Shown here one piece after another: positions 6,170-13,001 of a DNA stretch of 34,521 nucleotides; the stretch's first letter is position 1; each line of letters opens with the position of its first letter. The stretch is from positions 1 to 34,521 of IMG/VR virus record IMGVR_UViG_3300021373_001412, one strand, 5' to 3'. The notes under the pieces were generated by a model. That model made no database searches. It worked only from the letters and a program-made list of their open reading frames with translations, and was not told where the DNA came from. The position numbers and the translations under genes were made by a program. The stretch comes from a virus.

Positions 6170-6348
6170 CAATAGATGAATTTAAGGAAGAGCTTAGGCT
6201 TTTAAGAGATAGGGTAATCAATTTTAGGGATTACGAGATTAGGGTCGGTAGGCAGATACAGAGGTATGGCGTGAAGCAGAAGGTAGAGCCAGTGCCTTCT
6301 ATGCTTAGTTATCACAAGAAGAGGCTAAGGAGAATGAGTGGTGAGTGA
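6166..6348 (+). CDS. Small charged helical protein, unknown
   Basis: A 60-residue, Arg/Lys/Glu-rich protein. The ATG at 6166 overlaps the methyltransferase stop as ATGA, preferred over an in-frame GTG at 6160. The sequence (TIDEFKEELRLLRDRVINFR and later KKRLRRMSGE) predicts two amphipathic helices. No domain recognised; perhaps a DNA- or protein-binding accessory. Confidence 0.6.
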   Translation: MTIDEFKEELRLLRDRVINFRDYEIRVGRQIQRYGVKQKVEPVPSMLSYHKKRLRRMSGE

Positions 6349-6427
6349 AAATAAATTAGAGAGATTAATCGAAACGATGGAAAGCCAGATGCGGTACAAG
6401 ATGGTGGCAGATAAAAATGAGCGATAA
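6341..6427 (+). CDS. 28-residue micro-ORF, possible
   Basis: A GTG-initiated frame reads VSENKLERLIETMESQMRYK then MVADKNER-stop, filling the space between two genes. AAGGAG at 6327-6332 lies at good distance, and an in-frame GTG at 6338 is an alternative start. It overlaps the previous stop and the next start. It predicts one amphipathic helix. It is this short, so it may simply be a translational bridge. Confidence 0.35.
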   Translation: MSENKLERLIETMESQMRYKMVADKNER

Positions 6428-7244
6428 ATCATACAAAATGCCAGAAGGTAATGTTCTTATTAGCTTATCAGGTGGTAGAACATCTGCATATATGTTGCAT
6501 CAAATCCTAGTGGCTAACGATGGATTGCGTGATGATGTGGTTGTTGCCTTTGCTAATACTGGCAGAGAGATGCCTGAGACATTAGATTTTGTTAATGAAA
6601 TAAGCTCTCGTTGGAATGTTGCTATAACTTGGTTGGAATATACTGACCAAAAGCCATTGTTTGAAGTGGTAAATCATAATTCAGCTAGTAAGTTTGGAGA
6701 GCCTTTTGAGAAATTAATAAGAAAAAATAAATATATTCCAAACACTTTGAGAAGAAAATGCACACAAGAGTTAAAGGTTTTAACTATTAAAAGGTATTTA
6801 TCAAGTATCGGATGGGAAAAGTGGACTAATACTATTGGCATAAGGTCTGATGAATTTAGAAGAGTTAAGGAATCAAAGGATAACAGGTGGATTAATTGGT
6901 TCCCATTGGTTGATGACAACAAAACTAAATTTGATGTTGCTGATTTTTGGCTAAAACAATCTCAAGCATTTGACTTACAATTACCGATTATAAATGGGGT
7001 TACAGTTCACTCTAATTGCGATGGTTGTTTTTTAAAAAGCGAATTGAAGTTAGCGGAAATGTGGCGCGACCATCCAGAAAAGATGGAATGGTGGTCAGGT
7101 TTGGAGCAAGAGTTTGGTCATACATTTAGATATGACGGAGTTTCTTATCAAGACATAAAAAATAATTTAGAAAAGCAAGGTGATTTTGTTTTTGATATTG
7201 AGGGTTTCTTTTGCCAAGCAGATGATGGGGAGTGTACGGGGTGA
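6417..7244 (+). CDS. PAPS reductase-family (adenylyl-transfer P-loop) protein
   Basis: The 275-residue protein has the PP-loop SGGRTSA (18-24), then FANTGREMPETLDFVNEI, RRKCTQELKV with C115, GIRSDEFRRV, and SNCDGCFLK with C201 and C204; two more cysteines (C266, C273) lie near the end. This is the PAPS reductase / DndC-like superfamily pattern, whose members activate a substrate by adenylation and often move sulfur. The Cys set could hold an Fe-S or zinc site. Phage members are of unresolved function; nucleic-acid modification (thiolation or base modification) is a reasonable guess next to a methyltransferase. AT content is visibly higher than in neighbours, suggesting separate acquisition. 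Confidence 0.82.
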   Translation: MSDKSYKMPEGNVLISLSGGRTSAYMLHQILVANDGLRDDVVVAFANTGREMPETLDFVNEISSRWNVAITWLEYTDQKPLFEVVNHNSASKFGEPFEKLIRKNKYIPNTLRRKCTQELKVLTIKRYLSSIGWEKWTNTIGIRSDEFRRVKESKDNRWINWFPLVDDNKTKFDVADFWLKQSQAFDLQLPIINGVTVHSNCDGCFLKSELKLAEMWRDHPEKMEWWSGLEQEFGHTFRYDGVSYQDIKNNLEKQGDFVFDIEGFFCQADDGECTG

Positions 7245-8023
7245 GTGATAGTTTAATTATCAAGAGTGAGTTGAAGGAGAAGTTCTCAACGCTTCCCAAT
7301 GCGCTGATTAATGATGGACGGCTAGCGGCTGAACATCTGGGGTTGATTGTGTACTTACTCAGTAAGCCAAATGATTGGGTTGTCAGGGTCACAGAACTAC
7401 GTAAGCGGTTCGATTATGGCAGGGATAAGGTGTATCGGATTCTGGCTCAGTTAGAGCAGTATGGTTATATCTCGAAGGAGCAGATAAAGGTGGATGGTAA
7501 ATTCGCTGAAACTCGTTACACAGTCTCAGATTTACCGTGTCCTGAAAAACCGTATGCGGAAAAACCGTATACGGAAAATCCGACACTTACTAAAGAAAGA
7601 TATATACTAAATAAAGATAATACTAATTTACCCAAAAAAAATAAGTCTGATAAAATGCTTTTGATTGATTACGTTCTGGATGATGCTGATAAGCAATATG
7701 CATCTGATAAGGGATTGGATTATGCAGAGATATTTGAGGATATCCGATTGTGGAATGAGAAGAACGGAAATAAGGCTTCGTATGTGTCTTGTAAGGCTTT
7801 CTGGCAACAATGGTGCAGAAGCGAAGCTAAGAAGCCTCAGAGGGCTTCTAAGGGCGAGCAGTGGGGTGATAAGAGCAAGGTGGTGAGTAGTAGGAAGATG
7901 CTATCTCTGGAAGAGTGGAAGGGATTGTCGGAGTTTATGCAGGAGCATTACAGGAAGCATAGACCAGATATTATGGCTGATTTAACTCAGCAGTTGAACG
8001 AGCAGAATAGTAAGGATATATAA
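7241..8023 (+). CDS. Winged-helix replication-type protein
   Basis: I place the start at GTG 7241, which overlaps the preceding stop as GTGA; the product is 260 residues. Residues about 10-90 form a winged helix (NALINDGRLAAEHLGLIVYL, VTELRKRFDYGRDKVYRILA, LEQYGYISKEQ). A linker with CPEKPYAEKPYTENP repeats follows, then a Lys-rich segment and a helical C-terminal domain (about 150-200: LDYAEIFEDIRLWNEKNGNK..., FWQQWCRSEAKK). The architecture resembles DnaD/lambda O-like phage replication proteins that bind an origin and load the host helicase. It is the last gene before packaging. Confidence 0.72.
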   Translation: MSDSLIIKSELKEKFSTLPNALINDGRLAAEHLGLIVYLLSKPNDWVVRVTELRKRFDYGRDKVYRILAQLEQYGYISKEQIKVDGKFAETRYTVSDLPCPEKPYAEKPYTENPTLTKERYILNKDNTNLPKKNKSDKMLLIDYVLDDADKQYASDKGLDYAEIFEDIRLWNEKNGNKASYVSCKAFWQQWCRSEAKKPQRASKGEQWGDKSKVVSSRKMLSLEEWKGLSEFMQEHYRKHRPDIMADLTQQLNEQNSKDI

Positions 8024-8027
8024 GGGT

Positions 8028-8468
8028 ATGAAGTTTACACCAGCACTCGTAGATGAGTTTCTTAGACGTATAGCAATCGATGGCAGAAGTGCCAGAAGCG
8101 TTGGCAGGGATGATGATATGCCAAGCTATGAGGCTTTCTACAATCTTATGAACAAGGATGAGGTAGTCAGGAATAAGTATTTCTTGGCACAGGAAAGCAG
8201 AGCTACGGCTATCGATGACCATATCGATGGGGTCATTCAAGATATGAAGGATAAGAAAACAGATTGGCAATCTGCTAGGCTGGAGATAGATACGGCTAAG
8301 TGGCGCATGGCTAAGTTCTTTCCGAGGTTGTATGGTGAGCAGACACAGCGCATCGAGGTGGAACATAAAGCTAGCTTTATAGATGAGTTGAAGAAGGTAC
8401 AGCAAGCGGTGGAAGAGCGAAAGCGTCTGGAAGCTAGGACTATCGAGGGTTCTGTGAATGAAGTATAG
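8028..8468 (+). CDS. terS: Terminase small subunit (Sf6/TerS-like)
   Basis: The 146-residue product matches TerS proteins of the Sf6-type: a putative DNA-binding HTH at the N-terminus (FLRRIAIDGRSARSVGRDDD followed by MPSYEAFYNLMNKDEVVRNK), a central helix (IDDHIDGVIQDMKDKKTDWQ) and RLEIDTAKWRMAKFFPRLYG, the common '..id..KW...k..P..YG' ending of the core, then a coiled-coil tail. It recognises the packaging site and regulates TerL. AAGGG precedes the ATG. One small gene and a 143-base gap lie between it and TerL. Confidence 0.87.
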   Translation: MKFTPALVDEFLRRIAIDGRSARSVGRDDDMPSYEAFYNLMNKDEVVRNKYFLAQESRATAIDDHIDGVIQDMKDKKTDWQSARLEIDTAKWRMAKFFPRLYGEQTQRIEVEHKASFIDELKKVQQAVEERKRLEARTIEGSVNEV

Positions 8469-8658
8469 CGAGTGGGATAGGCTGTGGAGTGAGTGGGTAG
8501 GTGAGAAGCCGATGGAAGATTTTGTGAGAAAATCTATTAACCGTTTCACACACGCGCACGAGGATTTCACACCGATTTTGAAGCCCGATTTCAAGGGTTT
8601 TACAACCAATGGTACACACACTCATAGGTTATCTAATAAAAACAAGGACTTAGACTGA
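8458..8658 (+). CDS. Small protein between terS and terL, unknown
   Basis: A 66-residue product (MKYSEWDRLWSEWVGEKPME...) overlapping the terS end by 11 bases. It is Trp- and His-rich (HAHEDF, THTHRL). No domain recognised. The overlap supports it being translated with terS, but its C-terminal third looks low in information and it could be spurious. Confidence 0.5.
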   Translation: MKYSEWDRLWSEWVGEKPMEDFVRKSINRFTHAHEDFTPILKPDFKGFTTNGTHTHRLSNKNKDLD

Positions 8659-8801
8659 TGGGTATGCTGTATATATCTTCCATAATGAACATTATGCGAC
8701 AAAATATCGTAAAAGTTGAAAATACCCCCCCTTTTTCGCACGCGACACCGCCAATAAAAAAATATACCATCACACCCACCCCCCTTTAATCTGAGGCACA
8801 C
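8659..8801. promoter_or_regulatory. Non-coding gap before terL with inverted repeat and C-tracts
   Basis: The gap holds a perfect palindrome CATAATG-AA-CATTATG at 8681-8696, an A-rich stretch, and two pyrimidine tracts: seven C then five T at 8725-8736, and six C then three T at 8779-8787. The only ORF across it is antisense and low-complexity. Location between terS and terL suits a packaging (pac) site or a late promoter/operator; which of these cannot be decided by eye. GAGG precedes the terL ATG. Confidence 0.5.
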
Positions 8802-10211
8802 ATGACACCCCAGCCAAAAAAATCCCAAAATACAGATTTGCTTATAGCCCTTCACGATGACCCTGTTCTGTTTGTGGAGCAGATTATCGGTGCGAAGCCG
8901 TATGATTGGCAGAAGGAAGCTCTCAGGGCTATTGCATCTAATGACCGCGTTAGCATTGCTTCTGGGCATGGGGTTGGCAAAACGGCTTTTCTTTCATGGT
9001 TGGCGTTATGGTGGCTGTGTACCCATTATCCGTGTAAGGCGGCTATTACTGCGAACACGGCTCACCAGTTATCGGACGTTTTATGGACTGAGATTGACAA
9101 GTGGGCTAGGGGCTTACCAGAGGGGTTCAAGGAGCTTCTGGAGTTCAAGAGCGACAAGATTAGCTTGAAGGGTGCTACGGACAGTTTTGCGGTGGCTAGG
9201 ACAAGCAGGAGAGAGAACCCAGAGGCTTTGCAGGGCTTCCACAGCGAGAATATGCTGTTTATTTGCGAAGAGGCTAGCGGTATTCCTGATATTGTTTTCC
9301 AAGTTGGAGAGGGTGCGATGTCTACGGAAGGAGCTAAGACTGTGATGTGTGGAAACCCCACTAGGTCTGAGGGGTTTTTCTATGAGAGCCATCATAGCCA
9401 GAGGCATAGGTGGTTTACTATGACGGTGAGTTGTTTGGACAGTCCGAGTGTATCTGAGCAGTTTCTGGAGAACATGGCTGAGAAGTATGGGATTGAGAGC
9501 AATGTTTATCGGGTGAGGGTGTTGGGGCAGTTCCCCACGCAGTCTGATGATGTGTTATTGCCTTTGTACCTCATAGAAGAGGCTGTGAAGAGGGATATTG
9601 AGGCTTCACCTACCACGCCTACTGTTTGGGGTGTTGATGTAGCTCGTTTTGGCGGTGATAGGAGCGCGATAGCGAAGAGGCAGGGCAATGTGTTGCTAGA
9701 GCCTATAAAGACGTATCAGGGGCGCGATTTGATGGAAATGGCTGGTATTGTTATGGCTGAGTATGAGGCTTGTCCGTATATGCTTAGACCGACAGCGATA
9801 TATATTGATGCTATTGGCATTGGGGCTGGGCTAGCTGATAGGTTGAGGGAGTTAGATATGCCAGCTATAGCTATTTCTGTGAGTGAATCGCCTAGCTTGA
9901 AGGATAGGTTTAATCGTCTGAGGGATGAGTTATTCTGGAACGCGAGGGAGTGGTTTGAGGGAAGGGATGTTAAAATGCCTGACGATAGCACTTTGATGCA
10001 GGAGCTTAGTGGAATACGGTATAAGTATTTGAGCAGTGGAAAGTTGAAGGTTGAGGGCAAGGACGAGATGAAGAAGAGGGGGCAGAGAAGCCCTGACGTA
10101 GCGGACGCTTTTGTGCTAACTTTTGCTGAGGCTGGTGCGATAGCTGGTGGGTATTCGAGGAGTTATAATTCCAGTAGGAAGTTAAACACAAACAGAGGAT
10201 GGATTGTATGA
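8802..10211 (+). CDS. terL: Terminase large subunit
   Basis: The 469-residue protein has every landmark of TerL. The ATPase half shows YDWQKEAL (Q motif), Walker A SGHGVGKT at 54-61, Walker B MLFICEE with E156/E157, and the coupling motif CGNPT. The nuclease half shows D279 in VWGVDVARFGGD, D336 in IYIDAIGIG, and D432/D435 in SPDVADAF. It drives DNA into the prohead and cuts it. Length is typical. The stop overlaps the next start as ATGA. Confidence 0.97.
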   Translation: MTPQPKKSQNTDLLIALHDDPVLFVEQIIGAKPYDWQKEALRAIASNDRVSIASGHGVGKTAFLSWLALWWLCTHYPCKAAITANTAHQLSDVLWTEIDKWARGLPEGFKELLEFKSDKISLKGATDSFAVARTSRRENPEALQGFHSENMLFICEEASGIPDIVFQVGEGAMSTEGAKTVMCGNPTRSEGFFYESHHSQRHRWFTMTVSCLDSPSVSEQFLENMAEKYGIESNVYRVRVLGQFPTQSDDVLLPLYLIEEAVKRDIEASPTTPTVWGVDVARFGGDRSAIAKRQGNVLLEPIKTYQGRDLMEMAGIVMAEYEACPYMLRPTAIYIDAIGIGAGLADRLRELDMPAIAISVSESPSLKDRFNRLRDELFWNAREWFEGRDVKMPDDSTLMQELSGIRYKYLSSGKLKVEGKDEMKKRGQRSPDVADAFVLTFAEAGAIAGGYSRSYNSSRKLNTNRGWIV

Positions 10212-10498
10212 CCAATGATAATGTGATTCAGTTTCCTACTAGGGAAGAGCTAGGGGAGATGGATGAATTTGAGCAGGGTTGGTATGAGCATCAGAAGTTG
10301 GTAGATGCTGTTGGCACTATGCTGGACGTTCACGCTCAGGGGATTGTTAATAGTTCCGAGGATGTGGATTGGGGTCATATGATGGATGCTATGTTACATT
10401 TGACTTATGTTTGTGGTATAAGGTCTGGTATGAGTGAAAGCACTGTTTCGGAGCTTATACAGACTTCCAAGATGATTGAGGTTGAGTTCGATGAGTAA
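10208..10498 (+). CDS. Small acidic protein after terL, unknown
   Basis: The start at 10208 shares ATGA with the terL stop (an in-frame ATG lies at 10199); the product is 96 residues. It opens MTNDNVIQFPTREELGEMDE, is acidic, and has a helical middle (WGHMMDAMLHLTYVCGIRSG). 'NVI-FP' openings are common in small phage proteins but do not indicate a function. Confidence 0.75.
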   Translation: MTNDNVIQFPTREELGEMDEFEQGWYEHQKLVDAVGTMLDVHAQGIVNSSEDVDWGHMMDAMLHLTYVCGIRSGMSESTVSELIQTSKMIEVEFDE

Positions 10499-10775
10499 AG
10501 ACCCCCGACTTGAGCGAGTTGGCGTTAGCGGTTATAATAAGCCGAAGAGAACGCCTAATCATCCTACTAAGAGCCATGTTGTTGTAGCGAAATCAGGTGA
10601 TGAGGTAAAAACCATTCGCTTTGGACAGCAAGGTGCTAAGACTGCTGGCGCACCTAAGAAGGGTGAGAGCGAGGCGATGAAGAAGAAGCGTAAATCGTTC
10701 AAGGATAGACACGCCAAGAACATTGCGAAGGGCAAGATGTCTGCGGCTTTTTGGGCAGATAAGGTAAAGTGGTAG
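10491..10775 (+). CDS. Conserved Lys-rich virion-region protein (DUF6321-like)
   Basis: The 94-residue product starts at 10491, overlapping the preceding gene. It reads VGVSGYNKPKRTPNHPTKSH, VVVAKSGDEVKTIRFGQQGA, then KSFKDRHAKNIAKGKMSAAF and WADKVKW. This is a highly recognisable small phage protein, found near packaging and portal genes in marine podoviruses and cyanophages and, as I recall, covered by DUF6321. It is strongly basic and histone-like in composition, so DNA contact inside or during filling of the capsid is possible. Function not established. Confidence 0.82.
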   Translation: MSKDPRLERVGVSGYNKPKRTPNHPTKSHVVVAKSGDEVKTIRFGQQGAKTAGAPKKGESEAMKKKRKSFKDRHAKNIAKGKMSAAFWADKVKW

Positions 10776-10787
10776 AAAGGAAAAATC

Positions 10788-10856
10788 ATGGCATACGGAA
10801 TGAAGAAAAAAGGCAAGAAGTCTAAAGACCGCACAAAGACAGGTAAATACTGCTAA
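10788..10856 (+). CDS. 22-residue Lys-rich mini-protein
   Basis: AGAAAGG then ATG at 10788 gives MAYGMKKKGKKSKDRTKTGK followed by YC-stop. Nine of 22 residues are Lys. A good ribosome-binding site and TAATG coupling to the next gene support translation. Such K-rich mini-proteins occur at this place in related marine phages. Role unknown. Confidence 0.6.
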   Translation: MAYGMKKKGKKSKDRTKTGKYC

Positions 10857-11020
10857 TGGCGGCTAAGAAGGGGCTGTATGCTAATATTCAAGCTAAGAGA
10901 AAGCGGATAAAGGCTGGCTCTGGAGAGACTATGCGGAAGGTTGGCACTAAGGGTGCGCCTACCGCTAAGGCGTTTAAGAAGGCGGCAAAGACAGCAAAGA
11001 AAAATAAGAAGAATGGCTGA
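10856..11020 (+). CDS. Small basic 'MAAKKGLYANI' protein
   Basis: The 54-residue product reads MAAKKGLYANIQAKRKRIKA, GSGETMRKVGTKGAPTAKAF, then a Lys tail. 'KKGLYANI.AKrkRI.aGSGE.MRk.G.kGAPtAkaF' is a pattern I recognise from many phage genomes between terminase and portal. It overlaps the mini-gene before it (TAATG) and the next gene by eight bases. Strongly basic; function not known, DNA or RNA binding plausible. Confidence 0.8.
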   Translation: MAAKKGLYANIQAKRKRIKAGSGETMRKVGTKGAPTAKAFKKAAKTAKKNKKNG

Positions 11021-12428
11021 AGGATTGCTACAAATGCGTTCAACGCCCTACTTTGCTGAGCTATCCCCAGAGGGTCAAGCTCAGAGAAGGCAGGATGTAT
11101 ATTCTGGTTTACTCAGTAGCCCTAAATATGGCGCGATGATGTTACCAGCATCAGGCGTTACTGAAATGATGGGATTAATGGCTGACCCAGAGGGCGAGGG
11201 GTACTTGCCTTCAACAATGGATTTGCTGAGAGAGGGCAGATTTGGTGATGTGGGTTATCAGCTATTAGGCGGTTTAGGCGATGCTTTATATGCTGGTGCG
11301 GCTGTTGTACCACCATTAGCCATACCAGCGGCAGGAGCTAAGGCGGCTAGGGTTGGTAGGTTAGCAAAACCCAAAAAACCAAAACCGCTACTAAAAGAAG
11401 AAAAAGACCCTTTAGGCTATGGAAATATAGCATTTCCTGATTATGCTTCTAATACACAGTTTGAAACTGTTACAGATTACGACTTAGCCCCTCAAAACTT
11501 TTTATCCATCGAAGATTTGCAAGGCTCTTTGTTGTTTCCTTTAATGGGTGACCAAAGTGCGACAGCAAAAAAGTTGTTAAGTATTGATGATGTAAATTTT
11601 GATACGCCTATAGAATTAGGTGGCGGTTACAATTTTATGAGAAGTAAAGCGGCTCAATCTAAGGATAGTGCTGTTTGGGCATCTGGGCAAGGTGTTATAT
11701 CAGATGTAAAAAACAGGGTTCAGCAAGCGTCTGAAGAATTAGGTCTGCCAGTAAATATGATTTACACGGCAATGGGCAAGGATTCTGTTGATTTTGCAAC
11801 ATTCCCAGCAGAAGCGTTAGCGGCTCAAATCCCATATTCAAAAATTCCAATTAAAAATAGATTAGAATTTGATAAAATTATGAAAGAGGGTGGTGTTGTT
11901 AGGGGCTTTGACAAAAAGAAGCCTTACACTGGTGACCCTGATTGGGTAGGGCTTGATAGCCCCAATTTACAAGAATATCTAGGAAGGCAATCGACACCTT
12001 CAAAAGTCAGAAAAGCATTTGTTCGACTTATGGACAGCCAAAAAGCTCAAAGGGCTGGTTTCCCTCACGTTGGCAAAACTCGTTATGCTGTAACGGATTC
12101 TGAACTTAGGAATGCTTTGGCAGGAGAAACTGGCAGAAGCATTGCCAGAATGGATTTAGAAAACCCGATTGTAGAAAACCCTTTATACCCTCACTCAACT
12201 TACGACACTCAACTGAGGGGTCAATATGTCGGTGGTTTATTAGAGCCACAACCAAAAGAAATTGTTTTTAGAGATTTTTATAAATCATTAGAGGGTGCTA
12301 AAACTACATCAGGAGAATTGCAAACACCAAGCATGAAAGATTATAAGTTTAGGTTAGACCTTCCCATGCAATATGTAGACCAAGAGCTTGTAGACACAAT
12401 TATGTCACGCTCTCTTTTATCGGAGTAA
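11013..12428 (+). CDS. Unknown protein with polyvalent-like C-terminal domains
   Basis: I start at ATG 11013 (AGAAG upstream), because the longer in-frame form from 10941 only reads through the preceding gene in another frame; this gives 471 residues. The N-terminus (MAEGLLQMRSTPYFAELSPE..., a Gly/Ala-rich hydrophobic stretch about 85-115) looks like a capsid-region or internal protein. The C-terminal two-thirds (PIELGGGYNFMRS..., SEELGLPVNMIYTAMGKDSV, RQSTPSKVRKAFVRLMDSQK, then STYDTQLRGQYVGG and FRDFYKSLEG) resembles segments found in large phage polyvalent proteins. No catalytic motif is certain. It lies between TerL and portal, a position used for internal or co-injected proteins. Function unknown. 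Confidence 0.75.
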   Translation: MAEGLLQMRSTPYFAELSPEGQAQRRQDVYSGLLSSPKYGAMMLPASGVTEMMGLMADPEGEGYLPSTMDLLREGRFGDVGYQLLGGLGDALYAGAAVVPPLAIPAAGAKAARVGRLAKPKKPKPLLKEEKDPLGYGNIAFPDYASNTQFETVTDYDLAPQNFLSIEDLQGSLLFPLMGDQSATAKKLLSIDDVNFDTPIELGGGYNFMRSKAAQSKDSAVWASGQGVISDVKNRVQQASEELGLPVNMIYTAMGKDSVDFATFPAEALAAQIPYSKIPIKNRLEFDKIMKEGGVVRGFDKKKPYTGDPDWVGLDSPNLQEYLGRQSTPSKVRKAFVRLMDSQKAQRAGFPHVGKTRYAVTDSELRNALAGETGRSIARMDLENPIVENPLYPHSTYDTQLRGQYVGGLLEPQPKEIVFRDFYKSLEGAKTTSGELQTPSMKDYKFRLDLPMQYVDQELVDTIMSRSLLSE

Positions 12429-12431
12429 AAA

Positions 12432-12620
12432 ATGACCCCATGTGAAAACTGCCCCTATCCTACCAAGTGTTTGAATCAGGACAGGTGTATCGTGTATAAG
12501 ATAGGTGCGGTAGCTCCTGAGTTACCACAACCAAAGCCAGTGCCTGTTAAGACAACTTACGGTATTGGCACTACTGGCAAGACAGGCACAGCTAAAAAAA
12601 GAAAGGCTAGCAAGAAATGA
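12432..12620 (+). CDS. Cys-rich, Lys-tailed mini-protein
   Basis: A 62-residue protein beginning MTPCENCPYPTKCLNQDRCI: cysteines at 4, 7, 13 and 19, a compact four-Cys knuckle that could bind one zinc, followed by a Pro/Lys/Thr tail ending KKRKASKK. Its stop overlaps the next start (ATGA). Function unknown; likely structural or nucleic-acid binding. Confidence 0.75.
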   Translation: MTPCENCPYPTKCLNQDRCIVYKIGAVAPELPQPKPVPVKTTYGIGTTGKTGTAKKRKASKK

Positions 12621-12817
12621 ATTACAAAGGTAAATCCCCTAAATCAAGCCCCCTACCAACCGTATTTCCTACGCCAAGACCCACTTCTGGTGGCATGAAT
12701 GAAAGTATGGGCAGAATGATTAAGACAGGTAAAACTGTTCGTGCGACAACAGGCGCGGCTAGCACTAAAAAAGAAAAGAAAGTAATGAACCAGATATTAG
12801 GAAATTATTCAGAGTAA
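12617..12817 (+). CDS. Small basic protein, unknown
   Basis: A 66-residue, Lys/Ser/Thr/Pro-rich protein (MNYKGKSPKSSPLPTVFPTP..., ending KEKKVMNQILGNYSE). ATGA overlap with the preceding gene. Disordered in appearance; no domain. Confidence 0.65.
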   Translation: MNYKGKSPKSSPLPTVFPTPRPTSGGMNESMGRMIKTGKTVRATTGAASTKKEKKVMNQILGNYSE

Positions 12818-12818
12818 C

Positions 12819-13001
12819 ATGGTAACAGTAATGATGCGTCCGAGAGTGCCGAGGGTTTTAGAGCCAGTGGCAGTCGAAGAGCCAGTAAAGAAGTTTAGTA
12901 ACTGTGGCAGATGCGTGACGCGGAAAATGTGCCAAGATGAGTGCAAGTGCATCCACGGTGCAAAGGCAAAAAGGAAAAAGTCAAATGGCAGAAATGGATG
13001 A
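12819..13001 (+). CDS. Second Cys-rich mini-protein
   Basis: A 60-residue protein with CGRCVTRKMCQDECKCIHG: five closely spaced cysteines and a His, another putative zinc knuckle, then a basic tail KAKRKKSNGRNG. It resembles the protein at 12432 in design (Cys cluster plus Lys tail) though with the order of parts changed. It overlaps the start of portal by 17 bases. Function unknown. Confidence 0.7.
   Translation: MVTVMMRPRVPRVLEPVAVEEPVKKFSNCGRCVTRKMCQDECKCIHGAKAKRKKSNGRNG

Noticed and set aside
7971-8621. Long minus-strand open frame opposite terS (216 codons)
   Set aside because: It mirrors terS and the following small gene, is rich in Leu/Ser/His low-complexity stretches, has no ribosome-binding site and runs against all neighbours.
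8622-8969. Minus-strand frame covering the gap before terL
   Set aside because: It is Gly/Arg/Phe-biased because it reads through the C-tracts, and overlaps the TerL N-terminus antisense.
10941-11012. N-terminal extension of the 11013 protein (Arg/Leu-rich, 24 residues)
   Set aside because: It is the out-of-frame reading of the well-formed basic mini-protein at 10856-11020; the ATG at 11013 has a ribosome-binding site.
12937-12984. Longer start for portal
   Set aside because: The extra 16 residues overlap the Cys-rich gene and do not look like a portal N-terminus; AAGGA precedes the ATG at 12985.
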